A stretch of DNA of 64,000 nt. Origin: Sycobia sp. Sy_11. Lineage: Eukaryota > Arthropoda > Insecta > Hymenoptera > Epichrysomallidae. Positions 1 through 12,800 of this stretch are shown piece by piece. Position numbers and translations under genes: made by a program. Under the pieces are notes generated by a model. That model did no database searches and was not told the origin of the DNA. It was given only the letters and a program-made list of their open reading frames with translations. The stretch lies in the NCBI GenBank assembly GCA_018907035.1, contig JACCIC010000005.1:997501-1061500 (forward strand), given 5' to 3'. How positions within the stretch are numbered: position 1 is the stretch's first letter; every line of letters begins with the position of its first letter.

Positions 1-3000
1 TATTAATAATAGGAGGATTTAAAGATATAATGAATGCCCGCGAAACACATTAATTGAAAACGAGTTAAAGAAATAACTCATATTACAAAATCATAGCCTT
101 CGGACAATGTTATTATTCAGTCATTTAAATTATTATAATAAAGGTATTAATGATGTTCATTTGCCAATTGAATATTTAGAAAATTATTTTTAAATGTTTC
201 ATTAATTCAAATTAGCTATTTTTTTTATAATCCAATCCAATACATTGATTGCAGCCTCAATTTTTCTTTTTTTTTTTTGAGAAAAAGCATTTGAGAATAA
301 AAAACCGTTGACATAGTTATGACTGTTCATTCTTTTTGAAACTTTATTGACTTTCTAAAAATCTTAATTAAAGAATAATTTATAAATATTAAATAACATT
401 TAAAATCAATACAGCAGAATTGTAAATTGTTTAAAACATTAATAAAGTTAATTTTAATAATTTTGTTTATATCATGGATCACTAGAAGAAGTTATTATCA
501 CGAACTACTTTTGTATTTTTTAATCTTTTTTGATTAATTATAATGTATCTAATCAGAAATTAAAAGTAAATTTTCTTTAAAATCATTTTCTAGAACATAT
601 TATCTATACATATATGGATATTTTCGAAGAATTCGGATCGCCATTTATTGGCCAAGGGTGGTATAGACAATGTGAGCTTAAATTTGGATGGAATTTGTAG
701 AAATATTTGAAATAATACGTTTTTAATACTTTTGCATTCAATATAATATAGCAAATAATACTTTTACATCTTGAATGTATTCTCGAATAATTTGTATTTT
801 TTGCCAGAATATAATAATTCTTTCAATCTTATTTGATACTTTAACTGTGAAATTATTGCGGACATTCGTTAATTCTTAATGAGATATCTTTTACAAAAAT
901 ATGTGTTTTGTTGCGTGCGCACTTTGCGCTGAATAAAGAATTGGTCGACCAAACCGCAATGCTTCTTTTAATACTTTATCCGTCGACTTTTATGCCAACA
1001 AAATTCGAATGACAGTCTGAAACAAGCCAGAATTCCGTTGTATATTTATATAGATTGCCTTTTTTTTTGTTATGTGTCTTTTCGATAGAGGGTTTGCGAA
1101 GGGATTGTATCTACATATATTGAACGTTCGTCAAATGGCGTTGACCCGTAATCGTGGATTAGACGGCGAAACAAGGAATGGAGGTTGTTTGAAAACTTTT
1201 TGAGAGTTTGGCGACACCGGCGGCGCGAGTCGAGTTTGCTCGTACGTGTAGCTTTTGGAAAAAGCTTGCTTCGGTAGATGGATCCTCCTCGTCCCCTCCC
1301 CCCCTTTCGACAGCTTTGTGCACGGGACTTGATAGGACGCGGATGAACTTTATGTACCGGATATGTATGCGTTCGCGGGGATGCCGCTGAAATGTTTCCT
1401 AAATTCTTGCGCGGAATAACCGATTGTATCTCAATCTCGGCTTGTTCTAATTTTTTTTTTTTTTTCACACGTTCATCGTGCCGTTCACCGAAAGGTCAAT
1501 TAGCGCGCGCAGAGCAATTATAGCTGCGCAGTATACACGGAAAATCGTCCCACATGGGACATCGAGCGTTTCATTGATCGTTCAACTTTACGCAGGCGGG
1601 GAGGGAGGGTGCGTAAATAATTTTCAAAGTTACCAGCCTCTGTAGTGACGTACGATCGAAAACTAAAATGGAGCTGAGTTAGGTAAAATTAGCCGACTGA
1701 TTTCATATGTACTACCGACTGACGAGCCACGTTAGTTTTTTTTCCCCTCCATTTACGTACGTAATTAATCGTGAAAATGAGTTTTCAAATCTATCATGTC
1801 GACAAAATGATTTCTGACACAGTTGACAACCTAATGAGCGTACCGAGCTTCCCCATAAAAAGCTGCCTTCCACGTAGTATCCGTAACTCGTGCTAATACA
1901 GTTATGATCCCTACGAGATTATTTACTTTTTATTATAATATATTTATACGATGGAGCGATCGCATAAGTTACTGATAGCCTTATACTTTATGTATATATA
2001 CATATATATTTTTTTTTGTTCATGTACTCGAAGTCGTTTTCACAGATCTACGGTTTCTTGTTTACAAGTATTTTATTTGTTCTACTATTTCTTATCAGAG
2101 ATGACTTAGGTGAAAAAGAGTCTTTAGAGGAAAATTAAGTACTTTTTCCGTGAATTGACAAGTAGATCAGGAGACATTAAGGGCGCATTAGTAACCTTTT
2201 CGGTTAACCCTTGGAGATTAATTTATTTAATCATTATCTTGTTATTTTCTTATGTACTCATTGTCAATTGAAGCCTTTGAAACTTTAATTGTTCTTTAAC
2301 GTTAGGTAAAGATGAGGTGTAAAGATTTTTCTGTCTTACTACCTTTAGAAACGTTCGAGTGAATAATATAATGCTATCGTATCAATTCCGAATTAAAATT
2401 TGGCTATTGCAGCAAGCGATTGCCTCGAGAAAATCGTGAGCGTATCAAAAGAAATGTTACCGCGTCATTTCTATGCCTCATTCCTTCTCCCTCTCGTTTT
2501 TCACCCATGTCACCTATTATTATTTACGTTAAAATTTTCTTTAAATCATTATCGAACAATTTACAGGTACATCACGTCGTGACGTTTTGGTCATGCTTAA
2601 CTAACAACCACTTACAGCACATATATTCCCGCTTGCTTTGCAATATTTTTTCTTTATTTAATTTTTTTTCTCTCTCTTTCCAGACTTCATTGCGGAATCG
2701 ACTGCCTTGTTCGAAGCTTCACCAAGAATATACGATAGAGATATCTGCTATAACTATCTTCGGAAGTATGTATGTGTTCAAACTGAGCGACGGGAGGCGT
2801 TCTTATAGCAAAGTTTTTTTTTCTTAAACTTTCACACACGCAAAGAACATTTCATATAGAGAAGTATCTGTGTAAATTTTTGCAACAATCGTATATAAGT
2901 GAAAAAAGTTATCTTGCAACGTATAACGAATACATTAAAGTGTATAGAAATTCACAAGCTCTGTATAAGCTTGAAAGTGCGAATCATTATATTGTTAGAA

Positions 3001-3178
3001 AAAGTCGTATCTTATCTGATTTAATCTAACACGTAAATGGAAATGAAATTTTTGTTATAATTAAACGCTGATTTCTGCGAAATCAAATTCTTCTCTACAA
3101 GGTGTGATAAAAATCAACTTCCCTATTTAGTGGAATCATCTGGAATAACGGACAACAGCCTAACATTAATTTGTTCAA
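1..3178. other. AT-rich spacer, no gene seen
   Basis: Mostly AT-rich sequence with homopolymer runs. One GC-richer patch lies near 1090-1400, with overlapping open frames on both strands, none of which has a recognisable domain or codon pattern. The right end may hold the 3' UTR and poly(A) site of the minus-strand MATH gene: a TTTAAT (ATTAAA on the minus strand) lies at 3020-3025 and a TTTATT (AATAAA on the minus strand) at 2653-2658. Neither can be confirmed without transcripts. Confidence 0.5.
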
Positions 3179-3430
3179 TTAAATCACGATTGAAAGCATT
3201 TGGTATACAATCGACGTCCCTATACGTTGGAGGACGAATCCAGTGATTATGTCGATTCTCAAATTCTTACACGCCGACAGAAGGAAGCTGACGTCGTCCG
3301 TCAATCGAGCCCTCCTTTCCTTTGGAGACCAGGGGAAAACGAAGAAAGAAGCAAAAGAGATGTCCTCTTTGACGAGCGAGGGATGAGGGCAACGGACTGA
3401 TAGAGGAGGGCCGCGCACCCTTGCCAAATC

Positions 3431-3931
3431 TCAGAGAGGCTCGGCCTTCCGCGCCGCCATCTTAGCCGCCCGGGTGGCCAGGGCGCCGAGGGAGCAGACG
3501 AGCCCAGTGAGGGCCTCCCAGAAGGTAGCCCTGCGTCGCTTGTTGAACCCCGCTTGGGCCTGATAGTTCAAGTAGCTGCTCGAGTTTCTGCTTTGATTGT
3601 AGTACGTGGCCGGGCCGTTGTTGCCGGAACGTCGATCCTGCAGTTCCTGCTGCTGCGTTAGGTCCTGGGACTGACGTAGGATACCGGCAGCAGGTCCGTT
3701 GAACTCGTCGGGCAAGCCTAGCGAGCTGGACTGGCTCTGGGCCGAATTTGAGCGGGAGGAGCGCATCAGGTGCACGTTGCTCAGACGGCGATCCATTATG
3801 TTGACGAGGTTTTGATGCACCCGTGGATCGTTTGGGGGTAACGAGAGCAGCAAGTGATGATGCTGCTGCTGCAGGGGACTGGTGGGAAGTTGACGCCGAC
3901 CCGGCGTCTGGCCGAGGAGACGATCTACGCG
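3431..3931 (-). other. In-frame open continuation beyond the MATH gene TGA (166 codons plus TGA)
   Basis: Directly after TGA at 3934-3932 the same frame runs to a second TGA at 3433-3431. The codons have the GC-rich, coding-like look of the upstream exons. The predicted stretch is Ser/Gln/Asn-rich with a QQQHHH run and ends in a basic, then hydrophobic, then basic segment (KRRRATFWEALTGLVCSLG, then AAKMAARKAEPL). It could be reached by stop-codon readthrough, or by splicing to an internal acceptor at 3908 (CTCGGCCAG|ACG), which is also phase 0 and skips the TGA. A chance open frame in GC-rich UTR is possible but less likely at this length. Confidence 0.5.
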
Positions 3932-4015
3932 TCAGGCGTATTCAGTGTCCGTCGACGCCGATCTTTCTAGGTGACCCGGCTGCTGGTTTGGCTGATGGTG
4001 TGGCGTTTGTACCTG
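3932..4015 (-). CDS. MATH gene, exon 5 up to the in-frame TGA (residues 463-489)
   Basis: Acceptor CTTTCAG, directly followed by a second CAG (a NAGNAG arrangement at 4018-4013), so the exon may start at 4015 or 4012, with or without one Gln. It reads about 27 codons of a Gln/His/Pro-rich and Ser/Thr-rich tail and meets TGA at 3934-3932. The base after the stop is C. The same frame continues open below the stop. Confidence 0.6.
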   Translation of the reverse strand, partial: QVQTPHHQPNQQPGHLERSASTDTEYA

Positions 4016-7000
4016 CTGAAAGGACGTGTTTTTCATTATGGAAGAAGCACGAAAATATTTAATGCTTGTTCACTCATTTTCTATAATGTTCATTAATAAG
4101 TTCGTCTCATGCTTCGGATTATAAAAGTTAAATCGCTTTTTACCAGATTAAAGTTATAATAGCTTTAAAATATACTTAGAAAAGAACCTATTGATATTAG
4201 AAATCATTCAAAATTTATAAAATTCACATTTATTAATTCATTTTATAATTTCTTCAATTAATTAGCTCAAATCTTATAACATATTGATAATTTAATTTAA
4301 AATACTTTTAGGACCTCCAACTTTGTTTAAATGTGAAAATATTGTGAATAATAAACAAGAAACAATCAGCACAAGAAACGACAGTATTAAAGAATATTAT
4401 GTTCTTTTTATCTTTGAATACACCAGAAAATACTAGCAGGTGAGACCATTCGATGTTAGTAACGCCTTTAGTTTGGACTTCAGATTGAATAAGATAATCT
4501 AATTACATCTAAATTGAGTGCTGCAATTGTGTAGATATAATAATTTCTTCCTTACAATAGTTAAGTAACTCATAATTCAATTGGATATATTATATTGACG
4601 GAACATTTTTTAACTGAAATCTTTACTTGTCATAGTGGCTTTAGAGAAAAAATAACACTTCATGTAATAAAGTTTTCATGCAGCTATACGTGCAAAGCTA
4701 AAGTATTTAAATTTTTGTTGATTGAAGTTCAGCAGTTCAGCAACTTTTTCAGGTAATTAAACAACGGACTGATAATGCTAAGGTGTGTAAATCGAACTTT
4801 AATTGACAATGACTAAAAAAATTAAACATTTATAGAAATATGTGAGATGAGAAGTTGTTGATTTTAAATGATATCCTTTACTTAAATTAAGTGTCAAAAT
4901 TAGAGGAAATCTTGGAAAAACTTTTTATTCTTGACCTTATTTATAATATCCATAGACGGAAACTACTAAGATTCAAATAATAAAATATTACATCTTGCGA
5001 GCCAAAAAGTGCCATGCCTCTGAACTTTACTTAAAATATTGTTGTTTTTACTCGAAGAATAGTAATAGAATACATACTAAAAATAAAATTATAAGTACCT
5101 AATGCATGAAATCTTCATTAATTATGTTTTAATTTAGATGAGCTAAGATTACAAAAAATGCTTAAAAACACTGTCGAGAACAGTAAATCTTGTCATGGAA
5201 TTGATTAATGTTAATATTTAAACCTTCTATTTTATTCTGAAAAGCATTTTCGAATACTTTGTAGCAATAACGTAAAATTAGATATATAAAAATGATTGAT
5301 GTATAACAGCTGTGATAATTGAAATGACTCGAATGTTCTTCCACCTAGTTTCAAGAATTTATCACTAATCTATACAAGAGTAAACGAAACTAACCGTCTG
5401 CTGTTGTTGCGCTTGCGCGTAGGCCAGGCTTTTCTGATAACTGAACAATTGCCGTTCGAGACTGTAGTTCTCAGCCTGCAGAGCGGCGATCTCGCGGCGC
5501 ATCTGCTGATTATGAACGCGACATACGTCGTCGTATTTGTGATAGGTCGCCTGGAAGAGTAGGTGGGACTCGTTCCACTCGAGCCTCACCCTGATTTGGC
5601 CCTTCTCCGTCACGAAGGGACAGTTCTCGTCCTTGACCTCGTTAACACCCAGCGACGTCTCCATTATTATGCCTTCGTCCGCGGGCTCTTGGGCGTAGTA
5701 ACGACTGAACGGCGCGCCTGGCAGGCTGATTATCTCTTCGCCGCGTATCAGATAGGCCGTCCAGCTGATGTACCTGTTTAGTTAGTAGAGTACATTTTAG
5801 TTGAATTTATTTCCCGCTATAATCAACGCGTTTAACCGCAAATTTCGATACTTTGAAAAATAAGAATTCTCAAAGCAGTGCAACAAGAATTTGATCATTT
5901 TTTCTAATATATATATATATTAAGTATATTCATCCACATAGACAAATAATTTAACAACAAAGTATCAATGATCGATGGTAAATTTGATTTGAGCGCCAAA
6001 CACTTTAGGGATTATTACCTGAGATGATTTCGTGGAACATTGTGTATGTCCTTGTAAACGAGATGTAATCTGACGGTGTCGGAGTGTAGATCCGCTCTGA
6101 TGGCCCAGGCCTGCTTGTCCCTGTCGTAGCACGGGGTTGCGGGCAGCGTTCCGGGTCCAAGTGCCTGGACCGAGACCTCCGATATCGTACGCGCCTCGAT
6201 CATCTCCAGGGCGAGCCTCAGCACGCCCTTGTGGGCGACGTCGGACCAGCGAACCCGGGGCTGCCAGCCGAAGCCGCGGCCCTCCGCGTCCGACAGGTCC
6301 TCGATCGGGCCGGATTCGATTCGCCGATCGCCCTCGCCAAGGGTGACGATGTAGCGGACGCGGCAGCGATGATCGAACCCGGTCAGCCTCACCAGATAGA
6401 CGCTCAGCCGGCCTTCCTGCGAGCGGCCCTCGGCCTCCTTGTTGCCGGTTGGGTACACAACCAGATTCCAGTCGAAGCCGCCGAAAGTGAAGTAGCTCGT
6501 CTCGAGCTTGCCCGGCTTCGACTGGCTCGCGGTGAACACCCCGGACGGCATTCTCACCTGTTCGAAGATAGAATTTTTTTTTTTCTTAATTAGATCAAAG
6601 AATCGAGCGTGGGTCGTGAGAGGATGGAGGATGCTGGATTGGAAATTACAAATCGGGTTGTTCGGACATTTTTCCCTTGACTCGGTTGTTGTTAATTTTT
6701 CGTGTTATGAGATTAGTGTTGAAACTTCGACACGAGTCATGAAATTGTAGCTGTGAATTGTACTTTAAAATCGAATTTTAGTTTCATTTATGATGAATAA
6801 TTTAATTAACGGAAATGCAATTTCTACAATTTGGTATTTTTCACATTATAATTATTAATGTATAGTACACACAATTATAAATTAAAATTATTTTAGAATT
6901 CGCCTTTGAACTTACTTTTAGCATATTAATGTCTAAATAAATTTTAAAGCATAACCGATTGGATGTGAGGGCTTTTAGTATAAATTTGCATATCTTTCGT

Positions 7001-7738
7001 GATTGAATTATTCTAAAATCTAAAGGAGCGTTGCCCGTGTGAGATCGATATTACTCTCGTCGGACCAATTTCGTAATCCTAATATAGTCTGTGTTTTGGC
7101 TAGATTAGATATGTCGATAAGGAAATTGACTGAATGTCAGGAATTGACTGAATTTGCAATTTTACACAGATGGTTGGCTACGTATTTGAATATCATATAC
7201 AGCAGACACATTTTATTAAAGGTAAAAAAAAAAAAAAACAAATACGATAGTCTAGAACACTAAAAAGAGTTTGAGATAGATGTTTAAATTGAAAAACAGA
7301 TCATTCGAAAAAGATTAAAGGAAACCTGATGTTCAATCCTTTTCCCTTGTTCAAGGAGTCCTCGTGTAAGAAATCCAGGCGGCCCCCCTCGCCCCGTTAC
7401 CAAACTTTTCGTTAGCGCCCAACAATCCACGATGGAACAGATAACAGCCGCGCGTATATAATACGCCGGGGGCCCCGCAGATAGCAGCGCGTACAATGGG
7501 CATAAAGTGTACAATGACTCGGTTCGAGTACACGCTGAATAAATCAAACTCCACGGCGCGATATGCTGGCTGGTATACGTTGCGAATGGGAATGGACAGA
7601 TTGAACGAAAACGTTGGCATCCTCGACGTAGTTCATTCAAAAGTATGACAAAGCCCCGAGCGTCCCCACGGCCTCGCGTCGCGTCCGCATAGTCGCGCGC
7701 AGGCTTTGCCGTGGAATGGAGTTTTGCTTGCGCTTTTG

Positions 7739-7785
<47 letters not shown>

Positions 7786-8760
7786 ATGCGTCTCCATTAA
7801 ATATTCACATTTGCACGATAGAGCTTTTCATTGTTTCGCGTGGTATGTGGGAGAGGGGGTAGGAATAAGGGGGCTCATAGTCGAGGTGCTTCGAAGCTGT
7901 GCGCGGGGAACAGCAAGAGCTGAAAAAATATAGATTCTTTTTCCGTTTGGCTTTCGCAAAGCTGGAAGGATTCATCGTTTTTCCCTAGAATTAAAGCGGT
8001 GCTTTCTAATCGCAAAGGATTTGTAGCGATATTTCTGCGTACTGGAGTTTATTCTTTGCCATTGTTCGATTTGGCCTGTTATAAAAAAATATTAAATAAT
8101 AAGATTTTTTTGTCGATAGTCGTTCTTCACGAATTTGGGGGGGGGGTGGGAGGGGGGCTTTTTCCGAGTAAAAAATAGATTTTTATTTTTTGTCATAAAT
8201 GCTTTCTGAAGTACATGTTGTATACGAGGCAAAACGATATTTGCCGAAATTCGATGCGGTCGCCGACGTAAACCGGGGCAAGTAATCGAAATTCACCCGC
8301 GGTCGTCGCGGTCGTGCCATCTTCTCTCGGCTACTGCGTCAAATAGATATTGCTATCTGACATGAATGAAACGAAAAATTCAAAGTGCTCGTAATCTATT
8401 AAGAGTGGGATCATGACAAAACGTGAAGCTAATCGGACATTTTATATTTAACTCCCTCTCCCTCTATGTCTCCTATGTCAGACCAAAAAACGAATGTTGT
8501 ATATTTTGAATATCTAGCTGGATCTTTGTTATGTTTTGAAATAGACTTTACTCACATTTTAATTTTGGTTGAACCTCCCAGTAAGATACGCTTGTATTTA
8601 ATTTTTATAATCTTGTAACGTATTTTTCTTAGAAATGAGCGGAAGAGAAATTTAAAGTATTATAGAATACATGCTGAGAGAATCAATAAACACTTTTTTA
8701 AATATCAATAAACACAAATTTTGTAGGACTATATATATTTGGAGATAAAAATGTGTAGCA

Positions 8761-8818
<58 letters not shown>

Positions 8819-9848
8819 GGCCATACATGTAGAAAGTACATACACACATATATATATCTATAGAAGATCGTAACGGTGATTGCCTGCAAAGCTCGGAGCG
8901 GCGCACGTAGACACCTTTTCAGAAAGCTCGCAGACAGTGTGGGATGGTTTTATGTAAAATTGTTTTAATGCAATATTTTCTTAAACTATTCCAGGCGTTT
9001 TTATCACCAGTATTCGTGGAAACGTTACCCGCGATAGCATTAAAAGTTTTTAAGTAAGTTTGCTATGATTTCTCACCAATTTTTGAATACGTTTCGTTTC
9101 CGCATTAACTACAATAGCTAAAATATATTAAAATTTGTTCCAACTTTGCAAGTGACAAAAACACCGATGGTAAATGGGCTATTTTTCAAAATTGTACGAA
9201 TAATCCAAATTTTAATCTTTGAGTCAGGTTGGAGTTCACATGGAAATCGTTCACTTACGCATCAAGGTGTAGTTTTTAGTTTTTATTTCAGATGAATTGA
9301 AAGCTGATAATCATAGGTATCTTTTTATATTTTTTTATCATAAATAAATTTTTAAAAGTCCTTCTATTTCTCATAAATATGATATAAAAAAATATATACG
9401 TGCTTATTATGGTTTCTTGTTTTTGGATTAAAAATTTTAAGAAAGTGTGATCCAAAATACGAAAGGCTGCATGTTTATGCATGCTTATTGATGGGAAATA
9501 TAACGATGCAAATAATAATTTTGTGTATCACGAATTAGTAACGTTTGGAGGAATCAGTAGAATGTCATTTTGATCCATAACAAATTATTGAATCATTAAC
9601 AAAATCCGTATACATATTACATAAATATATATAATTTTAATATTGACATCATCCGCACGCAAACATATATAACTGAGCACGAAAATTCATTACCATAATC
9701 TCCCATAATCGTGCAAAAATTCTGCCAAAGTCAAAAAGTCCAAAGAACCATGTATAATATATAGATATAATAAAAAGTGAGTCATAGAGGAGTAGGAGGG
9801 GAAGCGAGCGACTGGAAAAAGTTATAAGTGAAAATTGAAAAAGGCAGG

Positions 9849-9891
<43 letters not shown>

Positions 9892-12800
9892 AAAAAACAC
9901 TTAAAAGCGCACATCAGAGTTGATAGTAGCCGGTATGCCGACCTCGCTGGTGAAGACCGTCCTGACGTTCGCCATCGACAGCTCAAGCTGAAATTCCCCA
10001 TTGGGATCGGCGAAGTTCCTGCTGTACAGGTCCGAGACGGATATGTAGTTGCGATTGCCCTGGGCGGGCGCCTCGTACGTGAACTTGACACGCTTGCCGC
10101 TGAAGCCCTCGTTGACGGAGAAGTGCTCCCGGTTCAGCAGGGTGAAGGTGAAGTCGACGTAGACGCGCAGCCCGGGCGCCGCCCCCCGCCAGACGAGATA
10201 GACGCCCAGGACCTGCCGATCAGAAACATAACGTTTGTGGCCGCGGCCGCGCTTCTGCGAACACAAGGAGAGAGAGACGGGGCGAACGCCCGAGCGCGCG
10301 AGAGGTTCGTTATTAATATGGCGCGTTTTTTTTTTTTTTTTGGTTTTTTTGTTTTTTTTTTTTCGTATCTATTCACAGTCCCCTCCCTCCTCCACCCCCC
10401 CCGCCACATCGACTTGCGCGTCTCTTCTTAGAGTTGGCGAACTCTGCCCCTCCCTCCCACCAACTGCTGTGAAAAGCGTTCGGACTGGACTTTCGCTCGG
10501 TCGTGGCTCTTCAAAGTAGATCGGAGGACCTCCGTGAAACGATATAATTCGCCCTTATCTTGAGCTTAAACGGTGAAGTACATATTGCATAACTTAACGC
10601 TAACTGTCAATGGATTGTTTTCTTAAAGAAACTGCAGCTACTGATAATTATTGGAATATCAAATGAACAGTATATTATTATAATATCTTCGTAATATATT
10701 GTAGTTACTGATCTTTCTGGCAAATAAATTTCCGTAGTAATTAAAAAATAATAAAATTACGAATTAAATATTGATATAAATTTATAAAAATAATGTATTA
10801 TGATTAAAAATTTTACTTATTTCGACTGTTTTGAATTAAATTAATAAATATTTTTATCGATCTTACAGTCTTTATAAGATAATATATTATACTAAAATAA
10901 TGACAGTCAGACTATCCTTGTTTATTATCACCTCCGAAAAATCTCAAATAAAACTTATTACTAAAAATAAATTAGTATATTGCAATAATTATTTTGTATA
11001 CCACTCTCGCTTTCAAATATTTATCATTCTTACCTAAAGATATTCATTATTTTAGTTAATATATTATATTATAAAGACTGTAAGACTGATAAAAATATTT
11101 ATCAATAAAATAAAATTATGTATTTCTCGCCCTATGCTATCTGTTTGGGCACATCGGTAAAATTTAAGGTAACCCATGCCTAGATGTACAAAGATATAAA
11201 GATAATTTCAATTATATATACTATTTGGAAATATCTACATTAGTTGTGGATGATTTATATGTGAAACGTATGAATTTTTATATGAAAATATTGATACCGA
11301 TGGGTCTTCTACAAGCTTAATAATTGCTAGTCTGATTGTGTATTTTATTTTGTTTTATTTTATTATTTTCAAAATTATTACAATCGATTGTTCGATGGCT
11401 ACTTATATGTAGCTTATTTACTGACTGCTATGATTTGATAGGCTTTACGATTATGGACACATAATATAGATACTTCCAAATTATATGCATAATTCAAATG
11501 TTATTTTTATCTTTGTACATCTAGGAATGGATTATTCATCATCCAACTCATAAGCCCAAATAGGCAGTCTAGGTCGAAATTAAACAATTGATATGAATCA
11601 TTTAGTGATTTAATTGGTATAAATTATATGGTGATTAAACAAATTTATTTTTGTCAGATTAACCATGAATTTCAATATATTATGTTAATCTAATGGAATC
11701 ATAGATCAATGTAGTCATCTTGATAACGAGTTGACATACGTTCTTGATATTATCAACCAAAAATTACGTGTAGCAGAGCTCAAAATTCGACGCTTTTTCC
11801 TGTAGAAAATCCATTATACAAAGAACGAGCTACATAAAGTGAACGCTGCAGATAAATTGCACGCAAATATTTTTCAAATTATCGTACGTTGAAATTTGTC
11901 CGGAAAACAATACCATGCACAAATTTTAATTCCCTCAATAATTTATGGCGAATTATGCAGTATTTATTGCTATCCTTAAACTGTTACCTATATATATATA
12001 TATTTAATTTAAACGGCCTGAATCACCGTCGAAAGTCCAGATCGAAAGCTTTAGAAGAAGCAGACGCTGCTTATGATTTCTCGGGCTTTTCACGAGTCGT
12101 CTTTTTTCCAATTGGATCCGCATCAAATGATATTTCATTTGCAACTGCATATCGTCAATCGGGGTCAAAATTTTATTTTACTGTGTCCATTTTTTTTAAT
12201 GGACCGTTCACACACTGTAAAAGAGTTATTTTTATTGCTTAATAATACATATATGTGTTTGAATGAAACTACTCAAAGCCATTTGTATAGAAAAAATTAA
12301 TTAAATAAATTTCTTAAATGTACACGGATCTTTAAATTTTCCAATTTGTTAAAATTAATCAATAGAAAAAAATGTAATCGAATGAATTTTTTTATAAACA
12401 ACTTGCAGGAATGGAGATTCAATTAGTCATGTAAATGCAACTGTCTATTCTACAAAACATTCCCAAGTATTTCTATGAATGAATGTAAGAGATTTCCATA
12501 CAGTGCAGTATAGAGTTGACCATGCAGTACAAGTATAAACGTTCATGAGATGTGTTTAAAAAAATGACAATTAATGCAATTTTGCAGATAAAAGTTCGAG
12601 CATGTTTTCGATATCTGAATAATTGTGAAAGGCAATCAATTGATTCACAATGCTGAATTCGATATTTTCAGTGTATAATTATTTTGAACAGGATAACTGG
12701 TGCAATTGAATGTCACGTGCTCGTTTACACCAAAAAAAAAAAAAAAAAATGAAAAATGGAAAAAAGTTTCATGAAAAACCCAACTACGCTAAATCAATCG

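Larger units (their letters stand above)
6558..9912 (-). other. Intron 2 of the MATH gene, with repeats and a GC-richer patch
   Basis: Holds (TA)n tracts at 7744-7781 and 8764-8813, a G-rich run at 8137-8157 and a GC-richer patch near 7370-7720 with overlapping open frames on the minus strand but no recognisable protein. The 3' half is AT-rich. Confidence 0.6.

Noticed and set aside
1070..1468. 132-codon minus-strand frame near the left end
   Set aside because: Lys- and Arg-rich translation of mixed sequence with a poly-A-derived start; no domain and no splice context.
3932..3934. Selenocysteine decoding of the in-frame TGA
   Set aside because: The context is a Gln/Ser-rich tail rather than a redox motif, no SECIS-like element was evident by eye, and several insect orders including Hymenoptera are known to have lost selenoproteins.
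7500..7520. GGTTCGAGT resembling a tRNA T-arm
   Set aside because: No matching acceptor, D or anticodon arms could be placed around it.
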